64,000 nucleotides of DNA from Polytrichum commune (Eukaryota > Streptophyta > Polytrichopsida > Polytrichales > Polytrichaceae): the NCBI GenBank assembly GCA_950295325.1, contig OX485807.1, forward strand, positions 23,345,666 to 23,409,665. The letters are read 5' to 3'. Made by a program: the position numbers and the translations under genes. The notes beneath the pieces were generated by a model. The model worked only from the letters and a program-made list of their open reading frames with translations, did no database searches and was not told where the DNA came from. This document shows positions 49,741-61,480 of this stretch, in pieces (the stretch's first letter is position 1; each line of letters starts with the position of its first letter).

Positions 49741-50294
49741 ATGTTGAAGAAACCAATTTAACTCATCATTAACCTTATTGTCCAAAAAGAGATAAGGTTG
49801 AGAGTACTTGAAGCTAAACTTGTTTTTCTTGTAAGCTTCATATAAAAGAAGTATGCACTTGTTGCGAATCTCCTTGCTTGCCATCTCCATGTCCACTAAA
49901 TGTTCAACATTTAGCACGTGGCATACTTGTACAAAAGTATCACATACCACTTGTATAGCTTCATGTATTACCATTGGTCTTAGAGGTATTTGATTAAGGC
50001 CCATTTTAAGGGCATGCCTTAATCTTCTATGTTGAATGATGGACAAATCCATAGTTCTAACATGACCTCTATCTTCTCATTGATGTTGTTAGAAATATCT
50101 TCATCAAGGAACTTGCTAAACCTTTTTGAGGAATGACATATGCAATTATCCTCATTATCTTTAAGTGTGGAAACATCAAAGATTTTGAAAATCCGAATTG
50201 GTTTGTAACAATACATAGACATGTTTGGTTGATAACTCCAAGCAAACATTAGATTAAAAAGAGCTAGGACAAATTGAGGAATGGAGAGAAACAT
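49708..50294 (-). pseudogene. Degenerate unrecognised reading frame
   Basis: Two overlapping minus-strand frames (50294-50019 and 50052-49708) appear to be one coding sequence split by a frameshift. The first includes CICHSSKRFSKFLDEDISNN. The second includes DLSIIQHRRLRHALKMGLNQ and a hydrophilic helical stretch rich in Lys and Asn. Composition looks protein-like rather than random, but I do not recognise the family; a retroelement origin is possible. Confidence 0.35.
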
Positions 50295-51032
50295 GAAGAT
50301 TTCTTAAAAGATTTTTTTCATATTTATCCATTCAAAAGCCATGTTTCTGTAAAAAAAACACGGATAATACCGGTTATGTTTGATGATTTACATTTGGTGA
50401 TAATATTTCTACCTAGTGAATTACGACACGGTTGTCGTTGCTCCCCTAGTATCATATCAAACCTTGGGTAATGTTTGTCAAAATAAGCTTGCCATGCTGA
50501 GGACTTGACTTAATTGAACATCTAAAATTAAAAAGTATAGATTTACACTACAACTTAGACGTTTTCCTCCCACATAAGGACCCTACCCTTGAGTGGAGAT
50601 AACGTTGTGCTGACTAGAAGACTATTGGGATCTACCGTGTTGTTTACACCTAGACTTGTACCCTGGTGGGTACCCTTGGTCTGGGCCATGTTGGTGTCCC
50701 TGCTAGCGTCCCTGCTCCCATACCCTGCATGGTTGAAAAAACTAGGGTTAGGGTTACGAAAGTTAACTCGTCTGCTACCTCTTCCGCGGAAGCCATGGCT
50801 ACCACGAGTTGGGCTACCTCCTCGGCCACTAGGGCTGCTACGCCCTCGTCCGCTCAATAAAGCTCTATCAACTGGGGAGGAATTCAGGTTGATTCTCTGC
50901 TTTTTGAAAGGTGATGGTGTCTTATTGGGTGACGTGGATGTGTAAGGGAGAACTTTGGACCATTGAGCAATCTTTTAATTTTGTTGGCAATAGGTGTCTC
51001 CTTGATGTCAGTGAGTAACCTTTGGCTTGGAT
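50295..51032. other. Stretch without supported gene
   Basis: A minus-strand frame at 50857-50555 begins with an Arg/Gly/Ser-rich stretch (SGRGRSSPSGRGGS) but no domain follows, and the complementary strand is equally open. I do not call it a gene. Confidence 0.35.
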
Positions 51033-51998
51033 TGTTGCGCACCTCTTCATGAGGAGTGCCCGAAACACCATGGGCACAAGGGGGGCCCCAGAGTGACACG
51101 TGGGACTTGTGGCGCCCTTGGTGAGAGGGCCCAAGTGATCCTAATGTGGGGAGGGCCCCGGGCATTGGGAACACCTCCCACCCATGGAGACTAGGAGGCA
51201 CAAGGGTAAGGCTATCAGTTATGCGTATCTTATGGCGTGTAGGTTCTAGAATGCTCAAGAACACCTCAATCGGAGGTGTGAGCTAGGAGTTATGGGACAG
51301 CTAGGAGTCCTGCGACAGCGCCTTGGTACAGCAGTGGCCTAGGAGTGGCTCTCGCGATTGCCAAGGTTTGAACAGGCATAACTTCCTTAGTAATTGCCCA
51401 AATGAGGCAAGTGAGGAATCCAACGGCATCTACGTGAAGCGTACATGAAGATGGAGTGGTTGCTTGTTAGCATCAAAGATCACATAAGGAAGTTATGATG
51501 GTTTGAAGCTGCTAGGGGCTTCTAGGCCCAGCGGCTAAGAGAAAATGTCTACTTGGCCCCAATTCTTGGTAGAGAGACAAAAGGTTTCTTGACGATGGGG
51601 TAGGGGCCCCGCCTAGAGTTCTAGAGGCTTACACGAGTAAGGTGGTGTGGCCTCACCCACCCAAGGCCAAACGGCACGGCCTACATGGGTTTTTGCCCAA
51701 TGTGAGGGCATAGTTACCTAGTATGCTTTGGGTTGTTGTAGTGTTGTTCCGGCAATGCGATGATCAACATAAGATTGGACTTCCATGGATGGAAGTCCAC
51801 ATACAAGAACTAGATACCGATTAAGGGGTGGGTCCCTAAAACAAAGTAGGAGGGTTGGTTCCCTTCTTATGAACTATAAGGTCCAGGGTAGGAGGAGCTA
51901 ACCATCAGCATGGCGGAATGCGAAGGGTTAGCGCTTGTAACCTTTGCTAGACATAAAAATTGGCAAGATTGTTAAGGGGGCTAGCAAGGATTGCGACA
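51033..51998. mobile_element. LTR-like direct repeat, copy A
   Basis: Begins TGTTGCGCACCTC and ends CTAGCAAGGATTGCGACA, i.e. TG...CA. It is matched along its length by 61481-62805: ATGAGGAxTGCCC, AACACCATGG, GGGACTTGTGGCGCC or GGGGCTTGTGGCGCC, AACACCTCCCACCCA, GCTAGGGGCTTCTAG, GTTGTTGTAGTG. Length is about 0.97 kb. No primer-binding site or intact internal gag/pol was recognised, so a retrotransposon is only one reading; the copies may be independent relics. Confidence 0.6.
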
Positions 51999-52102
51999 TG
52001 GATTTTCAGAAAGTTGTATTGCGGCTTTTATCATGTGCTCCTTTTCTATATGGAACACTATAGCCACCTTTACATCTATTATTGCAGGTTCCTTCATCTA
52101 GA

Positions 52103-52432
52103 TTATGAAAGCTGCGAATCTTGCCATAGATTTAGGGCAATTTGGGAAAAAACTTCCAACCTGTTAATCATGGTCCACACCGCGTGATCAAACCATATGA
52201 TGGATCCTTTGCAGCCACTAGTAGCACGTGGGTTGCAAAGGCATCGCATATATGGCCATTGCACATTCCATAGTTCGGAGAGATGTGACTCTTTGCGGTT
52301 ATGACCAGTCGGCAAATTTTGCTTAGTGTGTAGTTTGATCTCCAATGTAGTGCACTTAGAATGATCAAACATTGTTAGCGGAAAAGCATGCATGAGATTC
52401 ATAGGTGCCCTTAACACCCCTATGTTATTCAA
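52103..52432 (-). pseudogene. Unrecognised frame, probably degenerate element fragment
   Basis: 109 codons on the minus strand with NNIGVLRAPMN, a His/Lys-rich middle and several Trp/Cys residues, giving a protein-like composition. No flanking exons or domain identified. It follows the LTR-like copy A, so it may be internal sequence of a decayed element. Confidence 0.25.
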
Positions 52433-52999
52433 AATTTGCTTCCTGCAACACTCAATGTCATTTTCTGAAAATCTTGTTCATGTCTTCCACATCGGGATAG
52501 AAACAGATGCCATCAAATTTGTATTTCCAATCGCCCACATATGATGTTGGAATTCCGCCACTAGTAGCTCAACTCTCCTAGATGGCTTGAGGGGTACAAC
52601 CGGGCCTTTACTAGCGACCATCGTGTCTTTCTGTTTCTCAACCTATGATGATTGTATTATGTCACTGAAATCTTCCAGAGCGCATAAATCGTTATTTGTA
52701 ATTTTCAGTTTGGCTAACAAAGGATGCGAATTGGTACCAGTGGTAGGTTATGGTCCAGCAACAATACGTGCAGACTCATAATTTAATTCATCATCATTCG
52801 CCAGCTTCAAGATGGTCTCCACTTTTTGGGGCAACAACTCGGCTCGGACTACATCCTGCTCATTGTGGTGACATTTGTTACTCCAATCGAAGTAACAACC
52901 CACAAGATTGGCCGGATGGGTGTACTACTCTAGTGCCTCCAAGCAATGACCTTCTAACTCCATAATATAGGAGACCAATGTAGGGCCTGATACAAAAGA

Positions 53000-53450
53000 T
53001 TAATGCCAAATACTATTGCATGACACACATGACACTATTGCATGACACGCAAGACATTATTGCATGATACACATGACACTATTGCATGACACGCAAGACA
53101 TTATTGCATGACACGCATGACATTACTGCATAACACGCAGTACGTTACTGCATAACCTGCATAACCTGCAGCACATGAATACAAAGTACGAATGCAAAAT
53201 ATTGATGTATAAGACTAATGCAAAACAATAGCGCAAGCCTAACACGAAACGTAATGCAAAGGAATAATACCGAACATAGTGCATGAGAGTAATGTAGAAG
53301 TTGATGCAAGAGACTAATGTAGGGTCTAATACAGAGGGTTAATGCAGCGGACTGATGTAGAACGTAATACAAAAGTTTAATATAGGAGATTGATGCTGAA
53401 AACTAATGCAGATTCCAATGCAAAACGTAATGCAGAAGCCCAATCATTCA
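53000..53450. repeat. Minisatellite, about 20-22 bp unit
   Basis: Units of the type ATTGCATGACACGCAAGACA alternate with ATTGCATGACACACATGACA at 53000-53180. They grade into looser units built on AATGCA and GACTAATG up to about 53450. Confidence 0.85.
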
Positions 53451-53759
53451 TATTCCTGTATTTCAACCACTAATTGCATCTGTCTACATGGAGAGAGGTC
53501 AAAGAGAAGAGTTGTGCTAACCACTATAATGTGCGAGTAAGTGAGAGAGAGGGAGAATTCTTGTCCTAACCACTAGAATGAGAGAGTGAGAATGAGCCCC
53601 CGCACTCCTTTCGGGGGACTACCCTTTCCAACCACCAAGTCTTCTTGGCCGTAGATCAAGTCATACCTACATCTAACGGTTGGCCTTACGGCCGCCATTA
53701 TCTAAACCCCTAGATCCAACGGTCTTGGTTTCCCAACCGTTGATCCAACGGCCTTCATC

Positions 53760-54006
53760 CACTCGCCATCTCATCTGTTGACGTCATACTCCGTTCGTTG
53801 CAGTCATCCTCCGTTCGTTGTTGTCATACATTTACACCTTCATCCGCTCTCTATCTCATCCATTTAATATCATCATTTGTTTGTTGTTGTCCTACGTCCA
53901 ACGTCGTTCTGCGCTATCATTCCCTCATTTGACGTCGTCTTACGCTGTCATTCCCTCATTCGACATCGTCTTACTTTGTCATTCATCCCTTCGGCGTTGT
54001 CCTCCG
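53760..54006. repeat. Minisatellite interrupted by the 54007 element
   Basis: Units with GTCATTCCCTCATT, GACGTCGTCTTACGCT and TCCGTTCGTTGTTGTC repeat with a period near 30 bp. The array resumes after the inserted element at 55912-55985 (GTCATTCATCCCTTCGATG). Confidence 0.7.
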
Positions 54007-55911
54007 CACGGGGGGATCACACCCCCTTACATTTTGCAACCACGTGCGATAATGGGGTATTTAATGGGGGGATATTTATGCACCTCTCAAAAAAAATTCC
54101 CTCCCTATATGTAGATATAAAGCTACTTTGACGTATTTTTTAAGACCCTATATTTATTTGTAATTGTTTAGAAAGGCTAATTTTTGGCATCATTTTTTTT
54201 ATAAATCGTACAAGTACCAAATAGTATACGGAATACTATAGCATTGCAAAGTTGACTATGTGAGCAACAAACATTCCATAGCATCCATCTTGTCATTTAA
54301 TCGGTTTCAATTAGTTTTACCAATGCTAAACCGTTCAAAATGCCGTTCAAAACACAATCAATAACACTTGGATATTATTTAAAAGATTACCAATAAACAT
54401 GGAGATAACAAAATGTACAAGCTAACATAGAGATGTTGTAAAAACGGATAGAACAAAACAAGAAACACAATCAATTATCATAAAACATGATTTTTTGCAC
54501 AACTATGTACTCCAAAAACAAAAGATTGCATTCAAATGAAAGAAAATTAAATACACAAATTGAAAACATTTACTTCAATTGTGTTCACAAACACATTCAA
54601 CCTTGTACCAAATATTTACAATGTGAAGGGTTAGGATATAACTATGCACCCTCCAATACATGTCAATATCCTCTACAATGTCATGATAAGACTAAAAAAT
54701 TTGCAGAGATTTGCTTAACACCAATGATGACGAATAACTAAAACTAATTGATGGCATGAGGCGGGTAACCTTTGAAGTCTCCAACCACTCCACCAAGTCT
54801 TCTTCCAAGGCAAAGCGCAATCCTCTACGTCTATCACGGTGACGTTGCCAAATGTTGTAGCGCATCATCGATCATCTACAAAAGATTGTTGTAGCAAAAA
54901 TATAATCAATTGAATATTGACATATTAGATACTACTAGCATTACTATGATTACATAATGAAGTTTGTAATTTTATGTTTGAAATCTTCGAAAGAAACCTA
55001 TAATTCTAGGGTTGAAAATGATCATATGAAAAAAGTTGGCTCACATTTCTGAGATGATCCCAGTATCAGCATTTATACAACTCAATTCCAACCTCATGAA
55101 CTTTTTTAAATATTTTTTTCATCTGAGTAATCTCCTAGTTTCCACGACATTAGTTCCAGTTCGATGACAAAATTGGCCTATCGTGGAATGACACTGCAAT
55201 CTCCAGTAGGACCTCGTCCTTTAACTACGAAACCACATGTTACACAAAATCCGAATGACACATCTCATCAAAACGTACACATTTTTACAACTATTGGTAG
55301 CGACATCAGAACATCCCACTCGAGGTAGATGTCTCAAAGAACAAGATACAAGTACAAAATAACTTGGAAAGCATCTCATCTTTCTACGCTCACATTCAGA
55401 TTCTGTAACTCTTCATCTTTCTACACCTCACATTTAGGAGGGCGTCGGAAATCAATAGCATGTCGTCAAAAAACAGACAGTGGAAGGGAAAAATCAAAGA
55501 GTTGGAGTTTGAAATCAATTCTTACCGCATGCAAGCAGAGTAGGCCATTGAAAAGTCACAACATTTCTTCCCCTAAAAAAATCCACAACATTTCCCTCCA
55601 TACTAACGCGTTTCATTCAAATTTGGACAAAATTTACACAATTCTTTATCCAAGTAGTCAAACCCATAATTATTCTATTGATCCTACTACACACATTTGG
55701 GGGGATCCAATATCTAATACCCTATTTTTTCTACTGATTACTAAAATGGAGGAATTATTCACCACCCTATTTTACAAATAATCATGTAGTAGACATATTT
55801 CCAATGCTATGGTAGATCTAACGAATTTGTAAAATTTACCCTCAATGAATTAAATTGACCCTATTTTTTATCCCACGTGGTTTCTAAAATTTCAATAGTC
55901 ACCTCCCCGTG
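54007..55911. mobile_element. Non-autonomous hAT-like element, 1905 bp
   Basis: Left end CACGGGGGGATCACAC, right end inverted CACGGGGAGGTGACTA, each followed inward by AACCACGTGxGATAA. A perfect 8-bp target duplication GTCCTCCG lies at 53999-54006 and 55912-55919. The largest internal frame (55329-55781, plus, 150 codons) has no transposase features, so the element probably depends on a transposase in trans. It is the longest member of the family in this window and splits a minisatellite. Confidence 0.88.
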
Positions 55912-55985
55912 GTCCTCCGTTGTCATTCATCCCTTCGATGTTGTCTTTCGCTGTCCTTCATCCATTGTCTACATTTCTTCATACT

Positions 55986-57299
55986 AACTAATTAACCTAA
56001 ATACAATTTCTATTCACTGACTTCCTTTATACTTAGGCCACAAATGTTAATCCAACCGCAAGCGATTTGATTACTTCACGTGGGTAAATAATAACATGTT
56101 TCTAAAAGATAAAAACTACTTGAGAAGGTTCTACGCACAACCGCGTAGTAACACCTTCTTTGTATCCGCCTATAGATTATTCTTGCTTTATCACTAGCTC
56201 AATTTGGGATAGCACCGGTCAATATAACCAACCGGATTCAAACCCGGGTTGATCTAAACCTAATACCAGTCTCTTATACAACTCGCATCCCCAGGCGGAT
56301 GTCTCAAAAACTAATAGTCACCTATATATTGACTAATTCTAACCACTAACTTCTTCTTCTTTTTTGTAGATTGTGGGTCTTAATTCAATCCGTGAGCGGT
56401 TTGAGTGGCTCACACTCATCCTCCAGCAGTAGCTCAGGTACCCTAGTTTGCGCGGTTTTTTGCCTTTCCAATGTCCATGGCTTATCAAATGTAGCCATCA
56501 CAAAAAAAATGACGTCCAAGACGCAAGATCTAGCAAATCCAACAGGAGAAGAGCATGCAAACCTTCTTCATCAGCATCATTGATCACAGTCAAGTCTGTC
56601 TCTTAAATGTAAGCATGTAGTTCTTGCATGTCGATGGTAGCAAGAGTTGTCTTCACCACTGGTATCAGTGCAGATAGAGGGTTATTGTAACCCATGGCAA
56701 TCAGATCCTCACTCCAAGCCTGGGTTTCCTGCATTGGTTGTTGCACATTGATGCATGTACATCATTAGCAGTAAAGGTTCCATAGATATATATGAGAATG
56801 GTTGGTAGTAGTTTCTACGCTGCTAATGGATGATCTAGAGAGAGTTAGGTTTTTCTTGAGTCGTTCTATGCTTATTGTCAAGCTTAATCCGTTTATATAA
56901 CATCCTCTTATTCAGAGGCCAAATCATTCTTGAACATATCAATGTACCTTTTTTGAAAACTCGGGAGGGTGGGTGGGAGCAAACACCATGACCCAATCAT
57001 TTGCAAAGCTATCCTCTTACCATAGTCATTGTCTCTACTGTGCTTGCATCTAGGAAGGTGTTACATTCTGAAATTAGTGTATACAACTCACAATATTACC
57101 TTTCATTTCACTTTTGTAGAAAAACTACATTATATATCCATGTTTTTTCATATCAAGTTCAGAACGGTAAATGATATAATCAACAAATACTTCAAAGTTC
57201 TACCATAAATCAAATTATGTTATGCGTTCCTCATATCACTCGAATACATTTGCATAAGTATAATCATAATGCACATACTATTCTTGATCAAAGATAATA
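55986..57299. other. Stretch without recognised gene
   Basis: AT-rich intergenic sequence; short frames without recognised domain. Confidence 0.4.
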
Positions 57300-57830
57300 T
57301 GCAAAACCTAAATATGCCGTCAAGTTTGTGAAGGGTCTGCCTCACCTGTGCCCATGCCACCAACCAAATCCAAATAGAGGGTTAATAACGTACACGAGGT
57401 GAATAGCAGTGGAAACCCAATTGTTATCTATGTCACCCAATTATGTACAACATAAAAATACATTTTGCATCATTGAATATACATATTGTCATAGAGTATT
57501 CTACCTATTCCTTAGCCATTTGAACCTTGTGCACTTGAAAAAAGAGGTAAGTTACACACCCTCTCCACAAGACTTAGTTTGCACAACTTGCACTAATTCT
57601 ATAAGTTACTAAGGGTAAATCGTCATATGCGGTTTAACCTGCGAAAGGAGGCTCTCTTGGCCTCATACTCTTAATATAAATTAGGTAAAGGTTTGTGTCC
57701 ATTGATGTGAAAACCACAATTTATGGTTGATATTTGTTAGGTAACACTAGCTTAGCCCTACAATATTCTTACCCTGGGGTTAGATAAAGTTACTAGAGAG
57801 AGAGAGAGAGTTGTTTTTTTTCAAAGTTTT
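57300..57830. repeat. Dispersed repeat copy with internal (GA)n
   Basis: Left half matches 34257-34385, right half matches 49320-49640. A GA run lies at 57795-57810 in the same relative place as in the 49.3-kb copy. This is the copy that links the two partial ones into a single family. Confidence 0.8.
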
Positions 57831-58379
57831 TTTCAAAACCTCTTTTCATAGGCCTTTTCCATTTTATTTTTCATCAAAATAAAGCAAGGGTGGGTGGGTG
57901 GGATTTTCTCTCATCACAAGTCTATTACTCACCAAAACATAGTATCTGTCATTATAGCCATGAATGTAGTGATATGTTCTACATCATATGAAGTAGTTTG
58001 AGCTTTCAACAAGGAGTATGTATTCTCATTAGAGTGGTTATATATGTTATCAAGTTTTCTTGCTTTCAAATCAAATTTTAATAGCATAAAGTACTAAAAT
58101 GTAATGATGTGTGTCATGTTCACAAAAACACATTACATATGGCAGCTAAGCTCAAAACATAGTCTAGTATGTCACTATATTGTGCATAACAACTATTGTT
58201 TCAACCAAGTAATAAGTTAAGGATGTAATGTGTAAACTTACATACCTCATTTGTATGTATTCTCAATATCTCAACTACTTTCCATAGTTTGTGTACATAC
58301 CAACATACTAGTTCAAAGTAAAATAATAACTTTCACAAATATAAGACATAAAGTGAAAGAATCTCCAAACATGAGTAAT

Positions 58380-58948
58380 GTACTATTGTTGGTGTTGAAA
58401 ATGTGAAGAGCTAGCCTCACCTGCACCCGTGCCAACCCAAACATACAATTGTGTGTTAGAAAGGCGTGTGTCAGGTGTCTTTATCTAAGCTCAGTTGCAA
58501 TCCATGTCACACATTTACCTCACCTGTAAAGTCCATTGAATGTTTGTAAATACCAATACTCACTACAAAACAATGAGTATACAAACCTGCTCTTTTGCCA
58601 TATTGTGTAGCTTCTTGGATAGTTTTAGTACACCAAACACCATGCACCTCCACGCTATTCTTGTATCCACATTATAAGCCAAGAGTTTGCTCCTTCAAGC
58701 ATGTAAAAGAGTTTTCACATGGAGGAGCTTAGGGTTTAAGTATTGGTTTAGTAAGGTATAGTGGCCACTTTAGGTCACTAAAAACCCTAAAACGAGGAGT
58801 GTGGTAACTTTTCTTTACCATGGTAAGTTAACTCATGGTTAGGTTTAGTTTATTGTTTTAACTGTGGTGTAGATTATACTAAGTGTCCTAGTCTTAGTAG
58901 AAGGATTTCATCAATTTTTCAAGAGTGTTACAATTAATTATATCTCAA

Positions 58949-58998
<50 letters not shown>

Positions 58999-59030
58999 AT
59001 GTGGTGCAATCCCCATGGATAGTTGTCCTT
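58380..59030. repeat. Third (GA)n-bearing copy of the dispersed repeat
   Basis: Begins with GTGAAGAGCTAGCCTCACC and CCCGTGCCAACCCAA, similar to 57330-57360. It contains a GA run at about 58950-58993 and ends with ATGTGGTGCAATCCCCATG as at 49713-49730. More diverged than the others. Confidence 0.65.
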
Positions 59031-59642
59031 ATCATATTCACCAATTGGTTGACATGCTCGGTTGTCTACTCATGGTCGATTAGGTGCTTTTAGATTTGTA
59101 TTTCAAAAACTTGACATAGGCCTAACATTAGTCAGTTCCATGCCATGGGAAGACTTAAGGTTAAGTTCATCTAGCAAAAAAAGCGCAAACTCAAATCAAA
59201 GGTTGCAACAACCTCACAAACCACGTGCAAACAACAAACGAATTGATTGAAATCCAATAATACAATGTAATGGGCTATGGCAAATTTCCAACAATCTTGA
59301 ATACAACACATGGAGAGAATCACTACTAAATTGAAACAACATCTAGACAAGGCTCTCATGGAAACAACCGCCTAAACGTCCAACTCAAACAAACAAAGGT
59401 TCGAGTTGATAGTGGTAGAAACGAAATCGATCGGCTATAGATGGCATGGGAGGAAATGGAGCAATTGAATCGCCAACCATGATAAAAAAAAATTAATTTA
59501 AAAAAAGATTGATTGCAAAGGTTATGGAGTAGTTGCAGTTGGCATCACCTCCTCAAAAAAATAGATATGGATGACTCACCAAACCCAGTTTTGAAAGCCA
59601 CATCTCATCCAAAATTGACACCCTCCAATCTCCATCTAATCG

Positions 59643-61390
59643 TTGTCTAGCGCCCCCCCCCCCCGGTCGGTCTGTACTCCCCACCCCAAGCATATTGTCG
59701 CCATTCTCGCTCCCATGTGCCGCGAGCAAGCTCCTCCGCAGCGGAGCACCTGTCGTGGGCGCTCTGGTGTTGGTTTAAGGTTTGGAGGAATGTATTCACC
59801 GATATCCTGGGAGCTCACTATGGAGGTCGATGTTGTGGACCTAGGAAATGAACATGTCCCCTTTGACAAAGATTTAGCTTTTGTCATAGAAGAAACGCTG
59901 AAGGATTTACGGAATGGAGAGGCACCGGTTTCCTATCTAGAGGTTTGTGCAAGTACAACCGCCCAAAAGGACAACAATACGAGATTGGATTTTGGAGGCA
60001 AGAAAGGTTTAGGGTGTGGGATGTCACTCTCGAAATTCTATGAAAAAAGTTGCAGACCCCCCCCCCCCCACCCCAGGCCCTTTGATAGGATTGACATTTC
60101 TTGGAAGGAGAAAACCAACTAGGGACGAGGCGGGAGCAAGGATACATGCAAGGCCATTATCCCCAGGACATGCTCCAGAATTTTATTGTTGGTGAGCAGA
60201 ATATGTGAGAATTTATGTGCGCATTCAATGAGGTTCCCAATTTAGGGCACAATGAAGGTACTGTGGATAATGCAAAAGAAAGTAGTTTTCTACCAAAAAA
60301 AAAATGTAAGTTGCACCATGTCATGTTCTCGCTACAACAAATTTGTAAGTTGAAGTTTGCATTTTTATGCATAGGGTTTAGGATTTAGGGTGTCTTAAAA
60401 TACTAGACACTTTTTGTAGACCGTTTTGATGTATTTACATGGCTCTCCAATAGATTCCAGTGCGAGTATGGACCAATAGATAGGACAAAGGAGACAAAGA
60501 ATAAGGTGGACAAGATATTTGCGAACTCTTTGAAGTCAAAGCTATCTATAAACCAAAAGAATGCCAAGAAATGGGATAAGAAGCAAACCAAAAAGGCCGA
60601 CAAGAAATGTGTGAAGCAAACTGCCCTAGAAGCCAAGAAGACGGTGATGTAAATCGCCGCTGGACAAGAAAACAACACCGTTATGCTTGGTTGTACAAAT
60701 ACTATGATAGCTAAATATGATATTGTAAAATGGACAGAAGACAAAAATCGCAATGGACACAACATTCGAAACAAATGAGAATGGTATCCCAATTGCATTT
60801 GTCATAGTATGGAAGTAGAAAGAGTAAAACATTTTACCATGGCTCGAGAAACTCAATGCTCAGTATTGTGTTCTTAAATAAGATTGGCAACCAAGATCGA
60901 TGATTTTTGACAATGTATAGGCTAAGTTGAATGTCATAACGTAAGTCTCCATTGTTGTCATGTCTCTTGTACAAAAATTTGTGTTGTCCTCCACGTTAAT
61001 TTACTTAGTTTTGTGATTTGATTCCACTATTCATGTTATGATTTACAAAAATATTTGGCATAGAGTTCTCATCATACTTTGTCATGAGCATGGTATGAAG
61101 GCTTAGAAAATGAATGCAATTCAAAAAATGAAGGATGAGACCTTACAAGTCCGGGTTTTGAAGATTTTGGAGGATGTGGAGACCATTAACACATTCTAGA
61201 GAGGTGGGATGGTGAACATTGGAGATGGCAAAAATGTGCACAATACTTGAGGTGCCGAATTGAACGGTCCAAAGAGCTAGTTCCATGTATTCTTATAGGG
61301 ACCACGCGAGATAGAATCTTTGGTCACATACGATAAAGCATTGACATCATTTGACCTTTTCTAGGTGAACAATATGAAAGGTAAAATATT
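59643..61390 (+). pseudogene. Decayed plus-strand reading frames, unrecognised family
   Basis: The frame 59643-60122 (159 codons) includes FDKDLAFVIEETLKDLRNGE and KFYEKSCRPPPP. Later, interrupted frames at about 60460-60650 are rich in Lys (KIFANSLKSKLSINQKNAKK). Near 61255-61320, RCRIERSKELVPCIL and GTTRDRIFGHIR are open before further stops. The succession suggests one old element-encoded protein, now broken by several stops and a C run at 60058-60070. No family recognised. Confidence 0.3.
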
Positions 61391-61480
61391 TGACATATAT
61401 GCTAAAGCTTAAACATGATTGTTACATCTACGCAATCACAGTTCGAGCCTAGTGAGTGTGACAATAACACAAGACTATCC

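Noticed and set aside
50555-50857. Arg/Gly-rich 100-codon frame as an RNA-binding protein
   Set aside because: Low-complexity start, no RNA-binding domain, and the opposite strand is open too.
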